A stretch of 64,000 nt of DNA from assembly GCA_001599915.1 (NCBI GenBank), contig BCIG01000031.1, positions 186,001 through 250,000 on the forward strand, read 5' to 3'. Under the pieces are notes generated by a model. That model ran no database searches and was not told where the DNA came from. It saw nothing but the letters and a program-made list of their open reading frames with translations. Positions 12,140 through 24,294 of the stretch are shown piece by piece. A program made the position numbers and the translations under genes. Each line of letters starts with the position of its first letter. Within the stretch, counting starts at the first letter, position 1. The DNA comes from Symbiotaphrina buchneri. Taxonomy: Eukaryota > Ascomycota > Symbiotaphrinales > Symbiotaphrinaceae.

Positions 12140-15100
12140 TTAGAACAGCTTGACCCTGGCAGCAGCCGTGCCAGTCGCCGCGGCAGTCGCATCGCCGACA
12201 TTAATCAAAGCTGAACCAGTGACACTGTAGCCCCTGGTGTCGTTGTTGTTCTGACCAGTAGGCTGGACCAGGTTGTCCACAGGTAGGCTGACGTTGAGGT
12301 ATTTTCCACCAACCAACGGCGCAACAAGCAGCGCCACGAAGATCACCAGTAGGGTAAAGTACATGATCGAGTACCGGACCACGCGACGTTTACGCAATTT
12401 CGATTGCTTGAGCGAGTAGATAGGAGGGCGGATTTGACGGCTAAAGTCGAACCAGTTAGCAGGGTTTCTATGCAGACGCACGGATCGGAAAGACTAAGGA
12501 GCGGAACGTACCTTGGACGCAACCAGAACACCATGACCGAGTGGAATTTGTCGACATATGGGATGCACAGAATCGGCAACATGAGGAACAAGATGATATG
12601 TCCGAGGATGAAGTCGGCAGCGAAAAAGCCCATCTCCGTAATCTTGCAGAGATACTCTCTTCCTGGCTGCGACATCGAATGCCAACCCATGTTGTACCAC
12701 TTACCCGTCCACCAGGCAATGTTGGCCGAATCGTGCTTGAACTCCCGGGTCAAAGCCAATGAGATGATCAGCTTGTAGATCCATCGTTGAATGGCCAGCG
12801 CGGAGATCATTCCCAAGACCGTGCGAGGGAAGCTCCATCCCTCAAGGAAGAACATAACCTCGAACGATGCAAGGAGCATGATCACTGCAATGGCGTGCGC
12901 AATGGCCGCTAGCACGCTTCCGAACTTCTTGCAGCACATACTCAACAGAGGACCCATACAGCATGCCATGCCAAAGAACGCACCCAATGCGCCAGCATTG
13001 ACACCGACCGGGGCCAATGCAACAACAGCAACACGGAGTAGAGCGTAAGTCGGCTCGGGGCTGTTCTGTACACCCGTCTGCGCGTTGATATACAGGTAGG
13101 GGATCAACGTGGCACCGACGAGAACAAGCGGTCCCACAAAATCGGAGAAGAAGATATTCGTAAAGTGCGCTCTTGACATATCCCCTGACAGTTTGAGAGA
13201 AGGGTCTCCCAAGGCCTTACGCTTGTAACCGGTAATACGTGTGCGTGACAGGCGACAGAACGCGATCCATGATGCGGCGTGCGAGCGAGAATTGCCCCGA
13301 GAGAGCCAACGCAGGTAGTCGCGGTAATCGATGAAGAAGTCGTCCCATGCGAACTGGTGCGGGTTGTAGAGGAAAGGCGCTATGCACAACGATGATGTCG
13401 TGATCCAGAAATAGATGGTCCACGCACCCCACACCGTGGCCGTACAGAAGAGCAACATCAGCCAGGATCTCGCGCCGAGATAGATCGACGGACTGGCGAA
13501 CCGCGAGTAGAGCACACTGAAGGGGATACGCGCTGTGGCGAAACCACGACCGGTACCAATGTAACGGGCTCCTCCGAGCGACAGATCGTTGTGTAATGAG
13601 CTGGCATAGATCTGACAGACGAACACTTCGAATATTGGGGAGACCGATGCCACATGTTTGCTAAACCGGGTCGAAGCGCGCCAGAAACCACGTTCAGTGA
13701 GCTCTTGGACGACCAAGGGTATGAATGCAACTGCCGTGACGATCAACATCGAGACTGTACACCGATTCACCCACATCATGATAGGCTTCGTCTGTGCGCA
13801 TCCGTTCGGATACATAGGGTCGGTGATGGGCAGGTTGTGGTTGTAGTGGCAAGCGATGGTCTCGTGTCGCAATGCTCCCAGGTTGATAATCGAGATGAGA
13901 AGCATCTGAGTGGACAGCATGATCAACAAGTTCTGGACGTGGAAACCCGGGTGTGCGTAGTAGAAAGAGAGGAAGCGATCGAGCGGGAGCTGCGTCCCCA
14001 AGTAGTAGTACTCCCTTGACAACATCTGCTCGCCCATACCGGTTCCGATCTTAGTGGTGAAGTTCAAGATGGACCCGAAACCCAAGTCACGACCTTTACC
14101 GCATTGGTAGTACTCGCAGTGCTTGATACGTCCGCCGCGCAACAATGCTGTGATACCAGCATAGATATCCTCATTCAGATGGAGTCCCTTTTGAGCCTTG
14201 GACACGCCACCACGAGTCGTCATGAAAATACCGTTGAGGAAGTCAGGGTGACCGTAATGGAGCTTTCCACCGATCAAAGCAAGAGTACGAGCGAACAATG
14301 TGCCAAAGGTCTGTTCTTTTCCAGCGGCCACATCACCAAGAATACCGATGTTCTCAGAGAAGATGTATTCGCGTGCACCCAGGATGGCGACCGGGTCCGT
14401 CTTGGGGCGAGGGACACCAGGTGTGTAAGGAGCAAGGTTGAAAGTGTCGGGATCCATCTCTTCGAACTCCGCAAGGACGCTTCGAATCTTCAGACATTCT
14501 TCGAGGTAGTTATCTTGGTTGGCATCGATCAGTTGAATATACTCTCCACGGTAGAAGATGAGTGAATGGTTCTGGTTGTCCGATTTGCCGTCACCCAAAA
14601 TAGGATTTCCTGAAAGCTGGATGCGGAACTTCGGCTTGCGTAGTCCACTCTCCAGCAACTCGGAATGACCATCAATGAGCACCGAGTAAAGCCGTGCTTC
14701 TTCACCTTCATTGGCTGGTGGCTCTTCATCAAGATACGCAATCTGCAGATCCGGGTATGCACGGAGCAGAAACTCGGTGTTCTCGCGTTCCTCCTTGGTG
14801 AATTTGGCGTACCGTTGCATGGAAACGACTATTCTGTACTTGCGCCTGGCCATCCGTTCCAATTCCCGTTCGAGCTTCTCGGTGTTGCCGCCGAACATCT
14901 GCACGATTTCAGGGTTTTCCACGCGATAAAGGAGCTTGATTGCCCTGCTATAGTTCATGAAACCGGAGATTGTGCGGTAGAGTGTCTGCGACCGAAGGGA
15001 GGCCCAAATCCGTGTCCGGAGAGTGTACTCGGGAGCCGCTGACTTGAAACCGATACAGTAGAATGGCAAATCATCGATCTTGCTCTTCTGTTCTTTGCTG

Positions 15101-17975
15101 TTGGAGTCGCCGTCGGTGTACTGGGAGGTTTCGTCCGCGAGGATCTTGGTGTCTTTGACGAAGCAATCCCATTCGACAGGGTGCAGCTGCTTCAGGTACT
15201 CGAGCAGTGTCACCCGGGAATAAGGCTCGTCTTCACGGATAATCTCGCGCAAAGAAAGCAGGATCTTCTCGCCATAGTGAGGAATAAGCACGGTGAATGT
15301 TGGCATGTTGTCGACGGGAGATGGTTCCGGAATCGGCGTGGACAGTGACTGAGCAAAGAACGATATCCTGCGCTCGGCTTCGCTGGGAGACGGGAAGAAT
15401 TCGGCTTTGAACGAATGATCCTCTTGCGCCACAAAGAAAATAGGCGCCCTAAGGGTGCGTTTCCCATCAACTTCCGAAGGGACCTGGTGGTACAGAAGCT
15501 TCTGAACATGATCGATCGCAAGCAGATGCTCCCGATACATGGAAATCACGATTGCGTTCCAAATCTGGGAGATAAGGATCCTGGGCTTGTACTTGATCTC
15601 CATATCGGTCGTTGCAAGAACCTTCGAGTAGATTCGCTTTGGAAGTCGGGAGAAGATGTTGCGCCATGGGGTCCAGATGGAAGATCCGATGTAAAATGAT
15701 ATGCAGACTGAGCACACGGTGTTCAAGATGATGTACCAGAGGTAAGTATCCAAGAAGAAGAGCACGAGGTCCGTGAAAAACATCAACCCAAGTAAGATCT
15801 TCGGTTGCTGATAACAGAGGACGGAGCCGATCCACTGATCTCCGGCACATTCCCTGATCTTCATGATTGACAAGTAGCGGATCGGGTCACGGAACGATAG
15901 CGTCAACACGATGTAGGACTCGACCAATTTGACGAGGAACACGACCATCCACATGCCATAGGAGAGCCACATGTAACCTCCGCGAAGACGTGGATAGCTG
16001 GCAGTGAAGGTTTTGCTAGCGACGTATGTCCTGGTGTCCTTCTCCATGTAGCTGCCAAAGAGACCGCCAAGAGGCATGATAGCGAAGAAAGCGAAGGTGA
16101 ACAGTGAGATGACGAAGTGCACGGGCCCCAGGACCTTGGCTGCTACTGACGTGCGCGAAAATCCAAAGATGTATACGGCGGGAGCAACATTGATGACGAA
16201 GATACCGAGAAGGAACATGAGGCGCTTCCTTAGATGCTGAGCACCAGCCCATCTCCGAGGGACGTACAGCCACTCGGCCAAGGTAGCGAAAATCATGATG
16301 AGCGTAGCGACAGCACCACCCAACCCCACGGCCGACCAACGAGCACCTGTGGTGGGTTTCTGGTTCAGCTGCTGTTGGTACCCGGGCGTGTAGAGCGTGG
16401 GAGAATTGAACGAAGTGAAGTACCAGAAGCATGTCACATGGATGACGAAAATCCGGTTGAAATTGACAAGTAGGTGGAACCAAGAGCGCGTCTCCCTGTA
16501 GGTCTTGAAAAAAGCTTTCTTCCAGATGACGTCCTTCAGCTTCTTGTAGCGCTCTGGAGCGTCGAGGTCCATGAGGAGGGCTCCATCCTCAAAGGCCAGG
16601 CGACCCAAGCCTTCCGGATACCAGAAGAGTTGGTTGATATCGTCGTACCCAATGACGTTCTGGTGGTCCTTCTCCCTGCGCACATATTTGCCATTGTTGA
16701 TCTCGTAGCCTTGATCACGGATGTATTGATACAGCGGCGTGATGATTTCGTTGAGATATGAGAACTCTTCAACTGGTTCGACGCTTCGTTGACACTCATC
16801 GGATTTGAAGTAATCGTCCGCGCATTTGAAGATAAAGCACAACAGTTCCGGGCAGAAGCGCACCTGATTTGCTTCACCCCAGCATAGCAGGTACAAAGCA
16901 ACCTGGCGAACCCGATCGTGTTGTGACATGCGGTTCATGCGAGAGTTCCAACGGTATTCGGCAGCCTCAAGGCTGTTGTCGCCTTCAAAAGTCTGCAGAA
17001 CCTCTTCCTCGTTGGCCTCGTTCTCTCTGTTCTTTCCCCGAGCTTTTGCCGCTTTGCGAGCCTTGCGACTCTTGCGAGGGATCTTGCTGAGCTTGATGCT
17101 GCCGAAGCCAGCGGAGTCGATGAGATCCATGTGAGCGGCAAAGTACCATTTGCGATAGTTGGCATTCTCTCCGCCGATGTAGTCGGCGTGGAGCGACAAC
17201 AGTGCCTGGTTGGGAGCCATGCGAGAAGCACGAGAATCGAGGAGAGTCATGAAATGATCGAACATGTTACGCATGCTATCTCTCTGGAATCCAAACTTAG
17301 CTGTCAGGTCAAGGAAGATGTCTTCGATCTCGACCGTTGACAATGGTATCTCGGCGTCGGACGACCAAGCTGGGTATGGTTCCTTCGATCTTTGGCCTGC
17401 CGGAAGCATGTTGTAGTCGATCCCGTGTGGAGTCGAGGCACCCGAGTAACGGTTGTCGGCGTAGTCACCGCGACCGTAGTAGTCCATGTCGGCGGCACGA
17501 GCCATGTCTGAGGGCATTGTGAAGTCGCTAAAGGTTTCGGATCCTTCGCCACGATCGTTCCTGATTGTTGTCAGCTGCGAAATCACGTCCATCTGACGCG
17601 GCTCGGTATCCTACCTGGCCATGTGCGGCTGCTGCTCTCCTTGGCCGTGGTAGTCGTAGTATTGGTCGCTGTAGTAGCTGTCGTGGTATTCAGGCTGGTA
17701 GCCATCTTGGTACTGGGCCTCGTAGTAGCCATCTTGAGCAGGAGGATAGTTGGGGTCACTTTCATTCACCGTCAGCGACTAGCAGCGCTTGAAAACGAGC
17801 TGTCGCCAACTTACTCTTGGTAGTATGCATCACTCCCCCCATAGTGTTGTTGTCCTTCGTAGTTCTGCTGCTCGTAATACCCTTGATCGTAGGCTTCTTG
17901 GTCGTAAGGATTCGGCGTATGGCCTTGATGGCTATAGCCATCGGCGTAATGCTGGTCTTGAGGATAGCCAGCCAT
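12140..17975 (-). CDS. FKS1: 1,3-beta-glucan synthase catalytic subunit
   Basis: Integral plasma-membrane enzyme that polymerises UDP-glucose into cell-wall 1,3-beta-glucan; the target of echinocandins, regulated by Rho1. Four exons (17975-17815, 17758-17615, 17560-12512, 12440-12140) give 1884 aa, full family length. The N-terminus (about 100 aa) is rich in Tyr/Gln/Gly/Asp, as in other filamentous fungi, followed by [20 protein letters not shown], the FKS1 domain, a membrane block, the large cytosolic glucan-synthase domain (for example [29 protein letters not shown] and [20 protein letters not shown]) and a second membrane block ending near [20 protein letters not shown]. The last intron (12511-12441) restores this family-typical tail. 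The drug-contact region called hot spot 1 reads VLTLSFRDP, with Val653 where yeasts have Phe; the hot spot 2 region also differs. It appears intact. Confidence 0.98.
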
Positions 17976-20663
17976 GATGGCGACGCGGTCGGGAAGCAGC
18001 CCGACGCTGCGGCAGTCTCACGGTCGGCAGCTCAGCTGCAGGGTGCGACGCGACAAGAAACCTCTACCGCATCCAAGTCGTAGCTGGATGATCGATTGAT
18101 GATACGAGGTCGATTGCGGAGATGTCTTGATAACGGTGGTGAGGATTGGGGATGAGAAAGATTGGTGGTGGGTGGCAGGTAGCAGTGTGTGGCAGGTGGC
18201 AGGCGTGTAGGAAAATTGCACTGGCGAGTGGGTGCCAGGGAACGGACACCGCGCTAAAGCTCGTGCCCCTCGGATACGCGCGGATTTTGGCTGTGCGCGG
18301 CGATTTCCTTGACCCGACGAAATACAGAAACGAGCGACAGTAAGAAAGAAGATACAATGATCCTCACTCAGTAGACGTTGCTGGTGATGAGGGATGGGTA
18401 CCTCTACAGCGGTGGAGAGTGAAGGAGGAGAGATTGGGAAAGGAAATGGGGGGAAGGGGTGACACGGCAGCAATATCAGACAGGGGAGCTGCAGCAACCG
18501 GGGGATGGCAACGCCGCAACGCCTCACGCCCTGCTTCTCTGCTTGCCCGCTGCTTTCGCCCACATTCCGTCGCGCTGTGAAGAGTGGATGAGTGGTGGGC
18601 GAGCCTCGCTAAGCGAGGACTGATACGAGTTCTGATACGCCGCTGGTTTCTAATTATGGAAGGGGCGAATGGCGACCATTCCGCAATATCCATGGTTTGT
18701 TCTTGGCAGGGCAGAGCAGCGAAAAACAAAACCTTGTTCCGGGCGAGACTCGTTGCTCAACAGCTGTGCCAGATCAAAGTCGCCCCTGGTAAAGGTCCCG
18801 GTACATCCGCTTGTCAACGCTATGCTTAATTTTGATGCATAATCCCACCAATAATTACTGTCAATTCCTAAGCTATCTGAATGAGTAGAAGGACGGAGTA
18901 CTCCAACGCGCAATGTACGCTGTACAGGTACGATCAACGGCGAAAATGGGGGCCAGCAGCAGATATCGAAATATATTTTTAATTACTCCGTATGCGATAT
19001 GGCGTCAAGTCTCCTCCTTCATAAGAACAAGTCGACACGGATCGACCGGCAAGATACGAGACACCCTCGCCCCCTGAACGACACGCAGACACCATCCCCA
19101 AAACGGGCGACTACCTCCCCGCAGCCTGCATCAAATGATACTCGCACTGAAACTGGGGGTGGGTAAGCGTTGAGCAGCAAGCAGCCAGCCAAGCAAAGAA
19201 AAGGGGCAAAAAAGAGAGTAGAAGAGTACGGTACCTCTGTACCTTTCTTCTTACCAACGGCACAAGCTTAACTCCGTAACCGTTTAGCCACGACGACCGT
19301 GGGCCAATGATTGAGGGTCGGACCGTGGTCAACTCCGACCCGGCCTCGCACCCATCCTCCAATTCGGGGCCAGCTCGGTTCTTTCTCGCAGAATCCTAGC
19401 TCTTTGATTCGCCGGTCAGGCACTCCCGACACTGCCGGTCGGACCATGTCAAAGCTGCCAAAATTTGAAAGTACAAGGTACTCCGCGTAATTCGTTAGCA
19501 ACAGGACCAGCAACGGACACGCCAAATGGCTTGGCAGCCAATCACTCGTCACGCCCAGCCAGGGGTAATAACTTTCCTGCCACAATCGTCATAGTTCCAG
19601 TCAGGATCGCGATCGGCCTTCCTGTTCTTGACAAGTGGCCTGCAATTTGCCATTTCGGTAATTCGCCTGCCGATCGCTTTCTAAATTAAAATCGACAGTT
19701 TTGGAATGGGAATCGCGAGATTGTGAGGCAACGCTCAAGGGTAACTTGTGGTGAAGACATGTGGCCGAGATCCGTGACCAGATGGAGGATTTTTCGGGCA
19801 CACCGAGAATGCTTCTGGAAAGACTCCAAATGCGACCGTGTATTCGTGCATGAACCTGTATCGATATGAAAAGGCAGAACACAAAGACGGATATCTCACC
19901 TCACACATGCCGTACTAACCACCTCCTCCAGCACGAGTGTGAGCAAAAGACACAGGCCCCTAATATATCCATCGTATTCTTGTAGTCAAGGGTTCTCTTT
20001 AGGAAATGCCAATACTATCAAATTATCAGAAAGAATCGTCCGCCTTGAGCTTGCACTCGAACCTCGCGACACTAATCATCATCCCAGCCAACTCTCTTGC
20101 ACCATCGCAGTCTATGTCCAACAGCTGCCATGAGGTTAACGCGTCATTTTAGGTTTGGAATAAATTCAGTTTGTGCCGCCTCAACGATATGGCTGATGCA
20201 AGCCTTTTCCATCGGGAGAGGCAGCATGCCACCATGCGATCAACAAAGCGCATGAATAGTAGCAGACAAGATCGATCTTTGCTTTTCATGGAGCCTCTTA
20301 AATTTCCTTTCTTTGCTTCTCCGTCGTCGGTTCTGTTTTCTGCAGCTGATCACCCCATGTCGGAGGTAAGAAGCGTTGCTATCACCGTCGTGATTCAGTT
20401 GGATTGTTTTGCTGCAGACGCGCAGGCGCGGTTTTGACGGTCGAGGCCTGGCTACGCGTGCCTTTGGCGCTAAAAGCCAGTGAGGCGCTCATCCACCTTC
20501 ATTCGTCCGCGCCGTTATTTGGAACTGGACATCTTCTGAGAGAACGGAACCACACACTGGGGAGCTTCAACTATGGACCGAGCGCGTCATTCTGCATGAA
20601 AGGCGAAATCTCTGTCTCTGGACTGGACACTGGAGGCTCACCGCGCTGTCCGACAGCCTCACG
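17976..20663. other. FKS1 upstream region, no gene seen
   Basis: About 2.7 kb between the divergent starts of FKS1 (-) and the first tandem dehydrogenase (+). It should contain both promoters and the FKS1 leader. Reading frames are short and unsupported; a pyrimidine-rich stretch (on the minus strand) lies at about 18380-18460. No RNA gene recognised. Confidence 0.5.
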
Positions 20664-21740
20664 ATGCCATCTTCAGCCCAGCGGCCACAGCCTGACCAGA
20701 CTGCTCCATCCAGCCGCGCCGCTATCGACTTCTCCTCACCCCTCTCCCTCTCCTCCCTCCGCTCCAAAACAATCCTCGTAACCGGCGGCGCGTCCGGCTT
20801 AGGCGCCTCACTCTTCACTCGGTGGGCCAGCGCAGGAGCCACCGTCATCATCGGGGACATCAACGCCTCTCTAGGCACCACCCTTGTCGCGCACACACGG
20901 CAGCAGACGGACAACCCGAAGCTACACTTCCTGCACTGCGACGTCACGTCCTGGGCGTCGCAGGTAGCCTTCTTCCGCGCCGCCGTAGCGCTCAGCCCGA
21001 CGCGAAGCGTGGACGTCGTCGTCGCCAACGCCGGCGTGCCGGGGAGCCTGGCTTTCGATGAGCCGCAGGGCCTGGACGGGCCGGACCCGCCGCCCCCAGA
21101 TTTGAAGGCGGTCGAGGTCGACCTCGTCGGCGTGCTGTATACGGCGCATCTGGCGCTGTGGTACCTCCCACAGGGCAAACGCGCGGCGGAGAAGGCTGGA
21201 GAGGGGGAGAAGGATGCGGACGCGCATCTACTGCTCATCGGCTCGGCCGCTTCGTTGCTCCCCTTCCCGGGACAGACACTGTATGGCGCGGCCAAGCATG
21301 GCGTCCTAGGCCTCTTCCGTGCTCTGCGCATCTCACAGCCGGCCTCGAGCGGTGTGCGCGTGAATATCCTCTGTCCGTACTTCGTCGAGACGCCGTTCAT
21401 TGACACCAAGGCGCGGCTGTTTCTGGCGGGATTCGCGAAGGTGCAGCTGGACGACGTGGTCGAGGTGGCGACGAGGCTGGTCGCTGACGAAACCCTGCTG
21501 GGGAGGTGTCTGGTTGTGGGACCCAGGGAGCGAGATGGAACGGATGGGCCTGGAGGCATCGAGACCGCGGTTTGGGAGGTGTTGGAGGCGGATCTGGAGG
21601 ACTGGGAGCCGTTTGGGAGAAGGATGGTCAAGCTGCTTAACGCGAGGACGGCAGCCAGGGGATGGATTCGCTGGGCCTGGGACGTGTTTGGCGCTTTGAG
21701 TGGGCCGGTCTGGTCATTGTTAGGGCTGAAGAGGGATTGA
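20664..21740 (+). CDS. Short-chain dehydrogenase/reductase (15-PGDH-like)
   Basis: A single-exon 358-aa protein. After about 35 residues of Ser/Pro-rich leader comes a Rossmann fold with cofactor loop TGGASGLG (residues 40-47), acidic GDIN after strand 2 (which favours NAD(H)), HCDVTSW, VANAGVPG, a catalytic serine strand LLLIGSAASLLPFPG, the YGAAKHG tyrosine-lysine pair, and NILCPYFVETPF after strand 6. This matches classical SDRs of the 15-hydroxyprostaglandin/5'-hydroxyaverantin dehydrogenase type, which oxidise secondary alcohols; the true substrate cannot be read from sequence. The C-terminal extension (about 60 aa, WIRWAWDVFGALSGPVWSLL) is hydrophobic and may touch a membrane. Another SDR follows 462 bp downstream on the same strand, but the two are only distantly alike. 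Codon use is GC-rich like the flanking core genes. Confidence 0.88.
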   Translation: MPSSAQRPQPDQTAPSSRAAIDFSSPLSLSSLRSKTILVTGGASGLGASLFTRWASAGATVIIGDINASLGTTLVAHTRQQTDNPKLHFLHCDVTSWASQVAFFRAAVALSPTRSVDVVVANAGVPGSLAFDEPQGLDGPDPPPPDLKAVEVDLVGVLYTAHLALWYLPQGKRAAEKAGEGEKDADAHLLLIGSAASLLPFPGQTLYGAAKHGVLGLFRALRISQPASSGVRVNILCPYFVETPFIDTKARLFLAGFAKVQLDDVVEVATRLVADETLLGRCLVVGPRERDGTDGPGGIETAVWEVLEADLEDWEPFGRRMVKLLNARTAARGWIRWAWDVFGALSGPVWSLLGLKRD

Positions 21741-22202
21741 CGACGGGTTGTCTGCTGTGTATGTGTGCTGCGTGATGTAGAAAAATAGATACTATTGTAT
21801 GCTATTTTGTGATGGACTCGGAATTGTGGGCAAGGCACTGCAGGAGACAATCTCAAACAGAAAAAACAAAATGGCTATCCAAACTACTCTATTTTTGATC
21901 GGTGCGACCTGCAGGTGTGCGACATGAAGATCTTGCATCACCAAGACCGAACGGGATGAAGCAGCTGGGTCTGCAAGATGCGCATTAATTACTACTTATC
22001 CTGAAGAAGGCGCTGACAGAGCTGGCCTTGAGTAAGCACTTAAAAGACTGGGGTGCCTCAATTAGGATGCACGTTCCACGCAGCTGACATGGACTAGCAG
22101 CATCAAATACGAACAAGGTCCCGCAGATGAGAAATCAATCTCTTTATCTCATGCTACTTCATCCAGGAATTTACACTGCACAAGCCCATCCATCAAACCG
22201 CG
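21741..22202. other. Spacer between the two tandem dehydrogenases
   Basis: A 462-bp AT-richer stretch with no reading frame of note. It serves as 3' flank of the first dehydrogenase and promoter of the second. Confidence 0.5.
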
Positions 22203-23209
22203 ATGTCTCCCATCACGGCTTTCCTCCGCTACTGGACGCAGTTCTTCCCGCCCGGTCCGCCTCCTTTGACAGCGCAGAACCTCCCACCACAACACGGCAA
22301 AGCCTTCCTCATAACCGGCGCCACGTCCGGCGTCGGCTTCGAGCTGGCAACGATCCTCTACCACGCCGGTGCCAAAGTCTACATCACAGCGCGTTCTATC
22401 GCAAAAGCCGAAGCTGCCATCCAATCCATCCGCTCTTCAGCCCCGCCCGCCACCTCAGGAGCGCATGGGGAACGGCACTATCTCATCCTGGAGCTCTCCG
22501 ACCTCTCCACCATAAAAGCCAGCGCTGACGCCTTCCTGGCGAAAGAATCGGCTCTGCACGTCCTCTGGAACAATGCCGGCGTCGCGCTGCCCGCTGACAA
22601 GCTCTCCGCTCAAGGCATTGACGCTACGCTCGCGACGAACTGTCTAGGCCCGTTCCTCTTCACGCAGCTGCTCCTGCCCGCGCTACGCAACGGCGCCGCA
22701 TCCGCCCCGCCGGGCACCGTCCGCGTCGTCTGGAGCTCCTCGCTGCTCGTCGACTGGTACTCTCCGCCGGGCGGCGTGGACATGGCGCAGCTATCTGCCG
22801 CGACGCGTACCGTCTCAGATGAACTATGTACGGCATCTCCAAGGCCGGCAACTGGCTGCTGGCGGCGGAGCTTGGGAGGCGGGTAGCGCAGGACGGCATC
22901 GTCAGTGTCACGGCGAACCCAGGGAACCTCACCACGATGATCTGGCGTCGCACGCCCTGGTATAAGTACTACGCTACCTGGCTGGTGCTGTATCCGCAGG
23001 TCTATGGCGCCTATACGTTCCTGTGGGCAGGGCTGGCGACGGAGGTGGGAGTCCAGGATAATGGCCGGTATGTAGTGCCATGGGGCAGGTGGCATCCGTA
23101 TCCGAGGCAAGATTTACTGCAGGCTTTGAAGAGACACGAGGAGGGTGGGTCTGGGAGGGCGAAGGAGTTCTGGGACTGGTGTGAGGAAACTTGTAGGGAG
23201 TTCATGTGA
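22203..23209 (+). CDS. Short-chain dehydrogenase (retinol-dehydrogenase-like), one-base frame break
   Basis: Extended SDR of the retinol-dehydrogenase/WW-domain-oxidoreductase-like type common in fungi. The first part (22203 to about 22810) has TGATSGVG (residues 38-45), ITARS, LELSDLSTIKASADAFL, WNNAGVALPA and VVWSSSLLVDWYSPPGGVDM. The rest, from 22826 to the stop at 23209, continues in another frame with the catalytic MYGISKAGN, SVTANPGNLTT and a C-terminus ending in CEETCREFM. The two halves join seamlessly in protein space between about 22790 and 22826 if one base is supplied. A 62-nt intron ending at 22818 would fix the frame but would create a stop at the junction, so it is unlikely. 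The gene is either a recent single-base pseudogene or contains a base-calling error. About 335 aa in total, normal for the family. Substrate unknown. Confidence 0.8.
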
Positions 23210-23421
23210 AGGACATTTGGAATGGAGAAGGTAAATCTATTCATGAATGGTGGATGGATCATGTCGCAGCATTCAGAAGCTATGGGATCAGAGAGTCATA
23301 TCCTAACGGCAGTGGGTCTCTGTAGACTGGTATCTTATAGCATGTCCTATCAGGATCAGAATTGTTTTCTTTTCCATTTCCATGCAGCGTGCCATAGCAG
23401 ATGCTGTATACGAGATGCATT

Positions 23422-24294
23422 CTAAGCCAGTATCGGGTCCAGCACGGCAGCCACCCTCTCATACACCGTAAACAATATGCCGCCACTGAAGATCGTCCTG
23501 CCCAACCTCATCGTCGTGCCCCTCCAGAACCCCTTGATGCCATCATCCATGATTATACTCCGACAAGCCTCCATCGTCGTCGCGCCCTTTGCACTCTGGC
23601 TCCGCGTCTTGATCGTATCAAACGGCTGGGTAGCATACGTCGTGACGATTCCCGCAATGGAGCCGTTCACGAAATTCGTCACCGTGCTCTGGTCGATGTG
23701 CCGCGTCTTCTCATAGTCCTTCAGGATATTGTACGTGCCCATGCGAAACGCCGTCGCCGACGCCTGTTTCAGCGTCGTGCCCGCAAACCCATGATAGAAG
23801 CCCAGCAGGCCATATTCCTGATAGACCACGCGCACCGCATGCGGCGCCGACACGAACCTCTTCGCACCCCTCGCATCATCAATGAGGGCCGTCTTGATGC
23901 GCTCCGTGGGCGTAACAGCAAACACACTAGCCGCAACACCCGACGCCATCCCCGCTCCGAGATTCCGCGCGGGCGTCAGCGCGCCCGTCTCGCGGTCCTT
24001 GAAGGCGTTCTTGATGGCGTCAAACGACAGGAACCGCACGGCGTCCTTGCCGACGGAGCCTACGATCAGCGTCGAGCACCCCTTGTATAGCGCCCGCAGG
24101 CCCTCGGTCCGGAATACCTGCTGCACCACGGCGAAGGGGTTGCGTTGCGCTCGCGCGGCCTCGCCTTGGAGTTGGACTCGTGTCTTGGCGAATTCGAAGG
24201 GGTAGGTGCAGGCCGCTTCGACGCCGCCGGCGATGCCCCCCGCCAGCAGCGAGACGAGCGGCGGAGTGTCCTTTCCGGGCGATGATTTCGACAT
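23422..24294 (-). CDS. Mitochondrial tricarboxylate (citrate) carrier
   Basis: Intronless 290-aa member of the mitochondrial carrier family, with three tandem repeats of about 100 residues, each opening with the Px[DE]xx[RK] signature: PFEFAKTR, PTERIKTA and PFDTIKTR. The order and contact residues (LLAGGIAGGVEAACTYPFEF, GKDAVRFLSFD, ASATAFRMGTYN, FWRGTTMRLGR) match yeast Ctp1-type citrate carriers, which exchange mitochondrial citrate for malate or other tricarboxylates across the inner membrane and supply cytosolic acetyl-CoA. As usual for carriers there is no cleavable presequence. It is the last clearly conserved gene before the accessory stretch. The gene appears intact. Confidence 0.92.
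   Translation of the reverse strand: MSKSSPGKDTPPLVSLLAGGIAGGVEAACTYPFEFAKTRVQLQGEAARAQRNPFAVVQQVFRTEGLRALYKGCSTLIVGSVGKDAVRFLSFDAIKNAFKDRETGALTPARNLGAGMASGVAASVFAVTPTERIKTALIDDARGAKRFVSAPHAVRVVYQEYGLLGFYHGFAGTTLKQASATAFRMGTYNILKDYEKTRHIDQSTVTNFVNGSIAGIVTTYATQPFDTIKTRSQSAKGATTMEACRSIIMDDGIKGFWRGTTMRLGRTIFSGGILFTVYERVAAVLDPILA

Noticed and set aside
12343-12510. Read-through C-terminus of the main FKS1 exon
   Set aside because: The family-typical [14 protein letters not shown] tail is restored by the intron at 12511-12441; the read-through is intronic.
22757-22818. 62-nt intron to reconcile the two frames of the second dehydrogenase
   Set aside because: It would give the right frame but creates a stop codon at the junction and removes residues that match the family.
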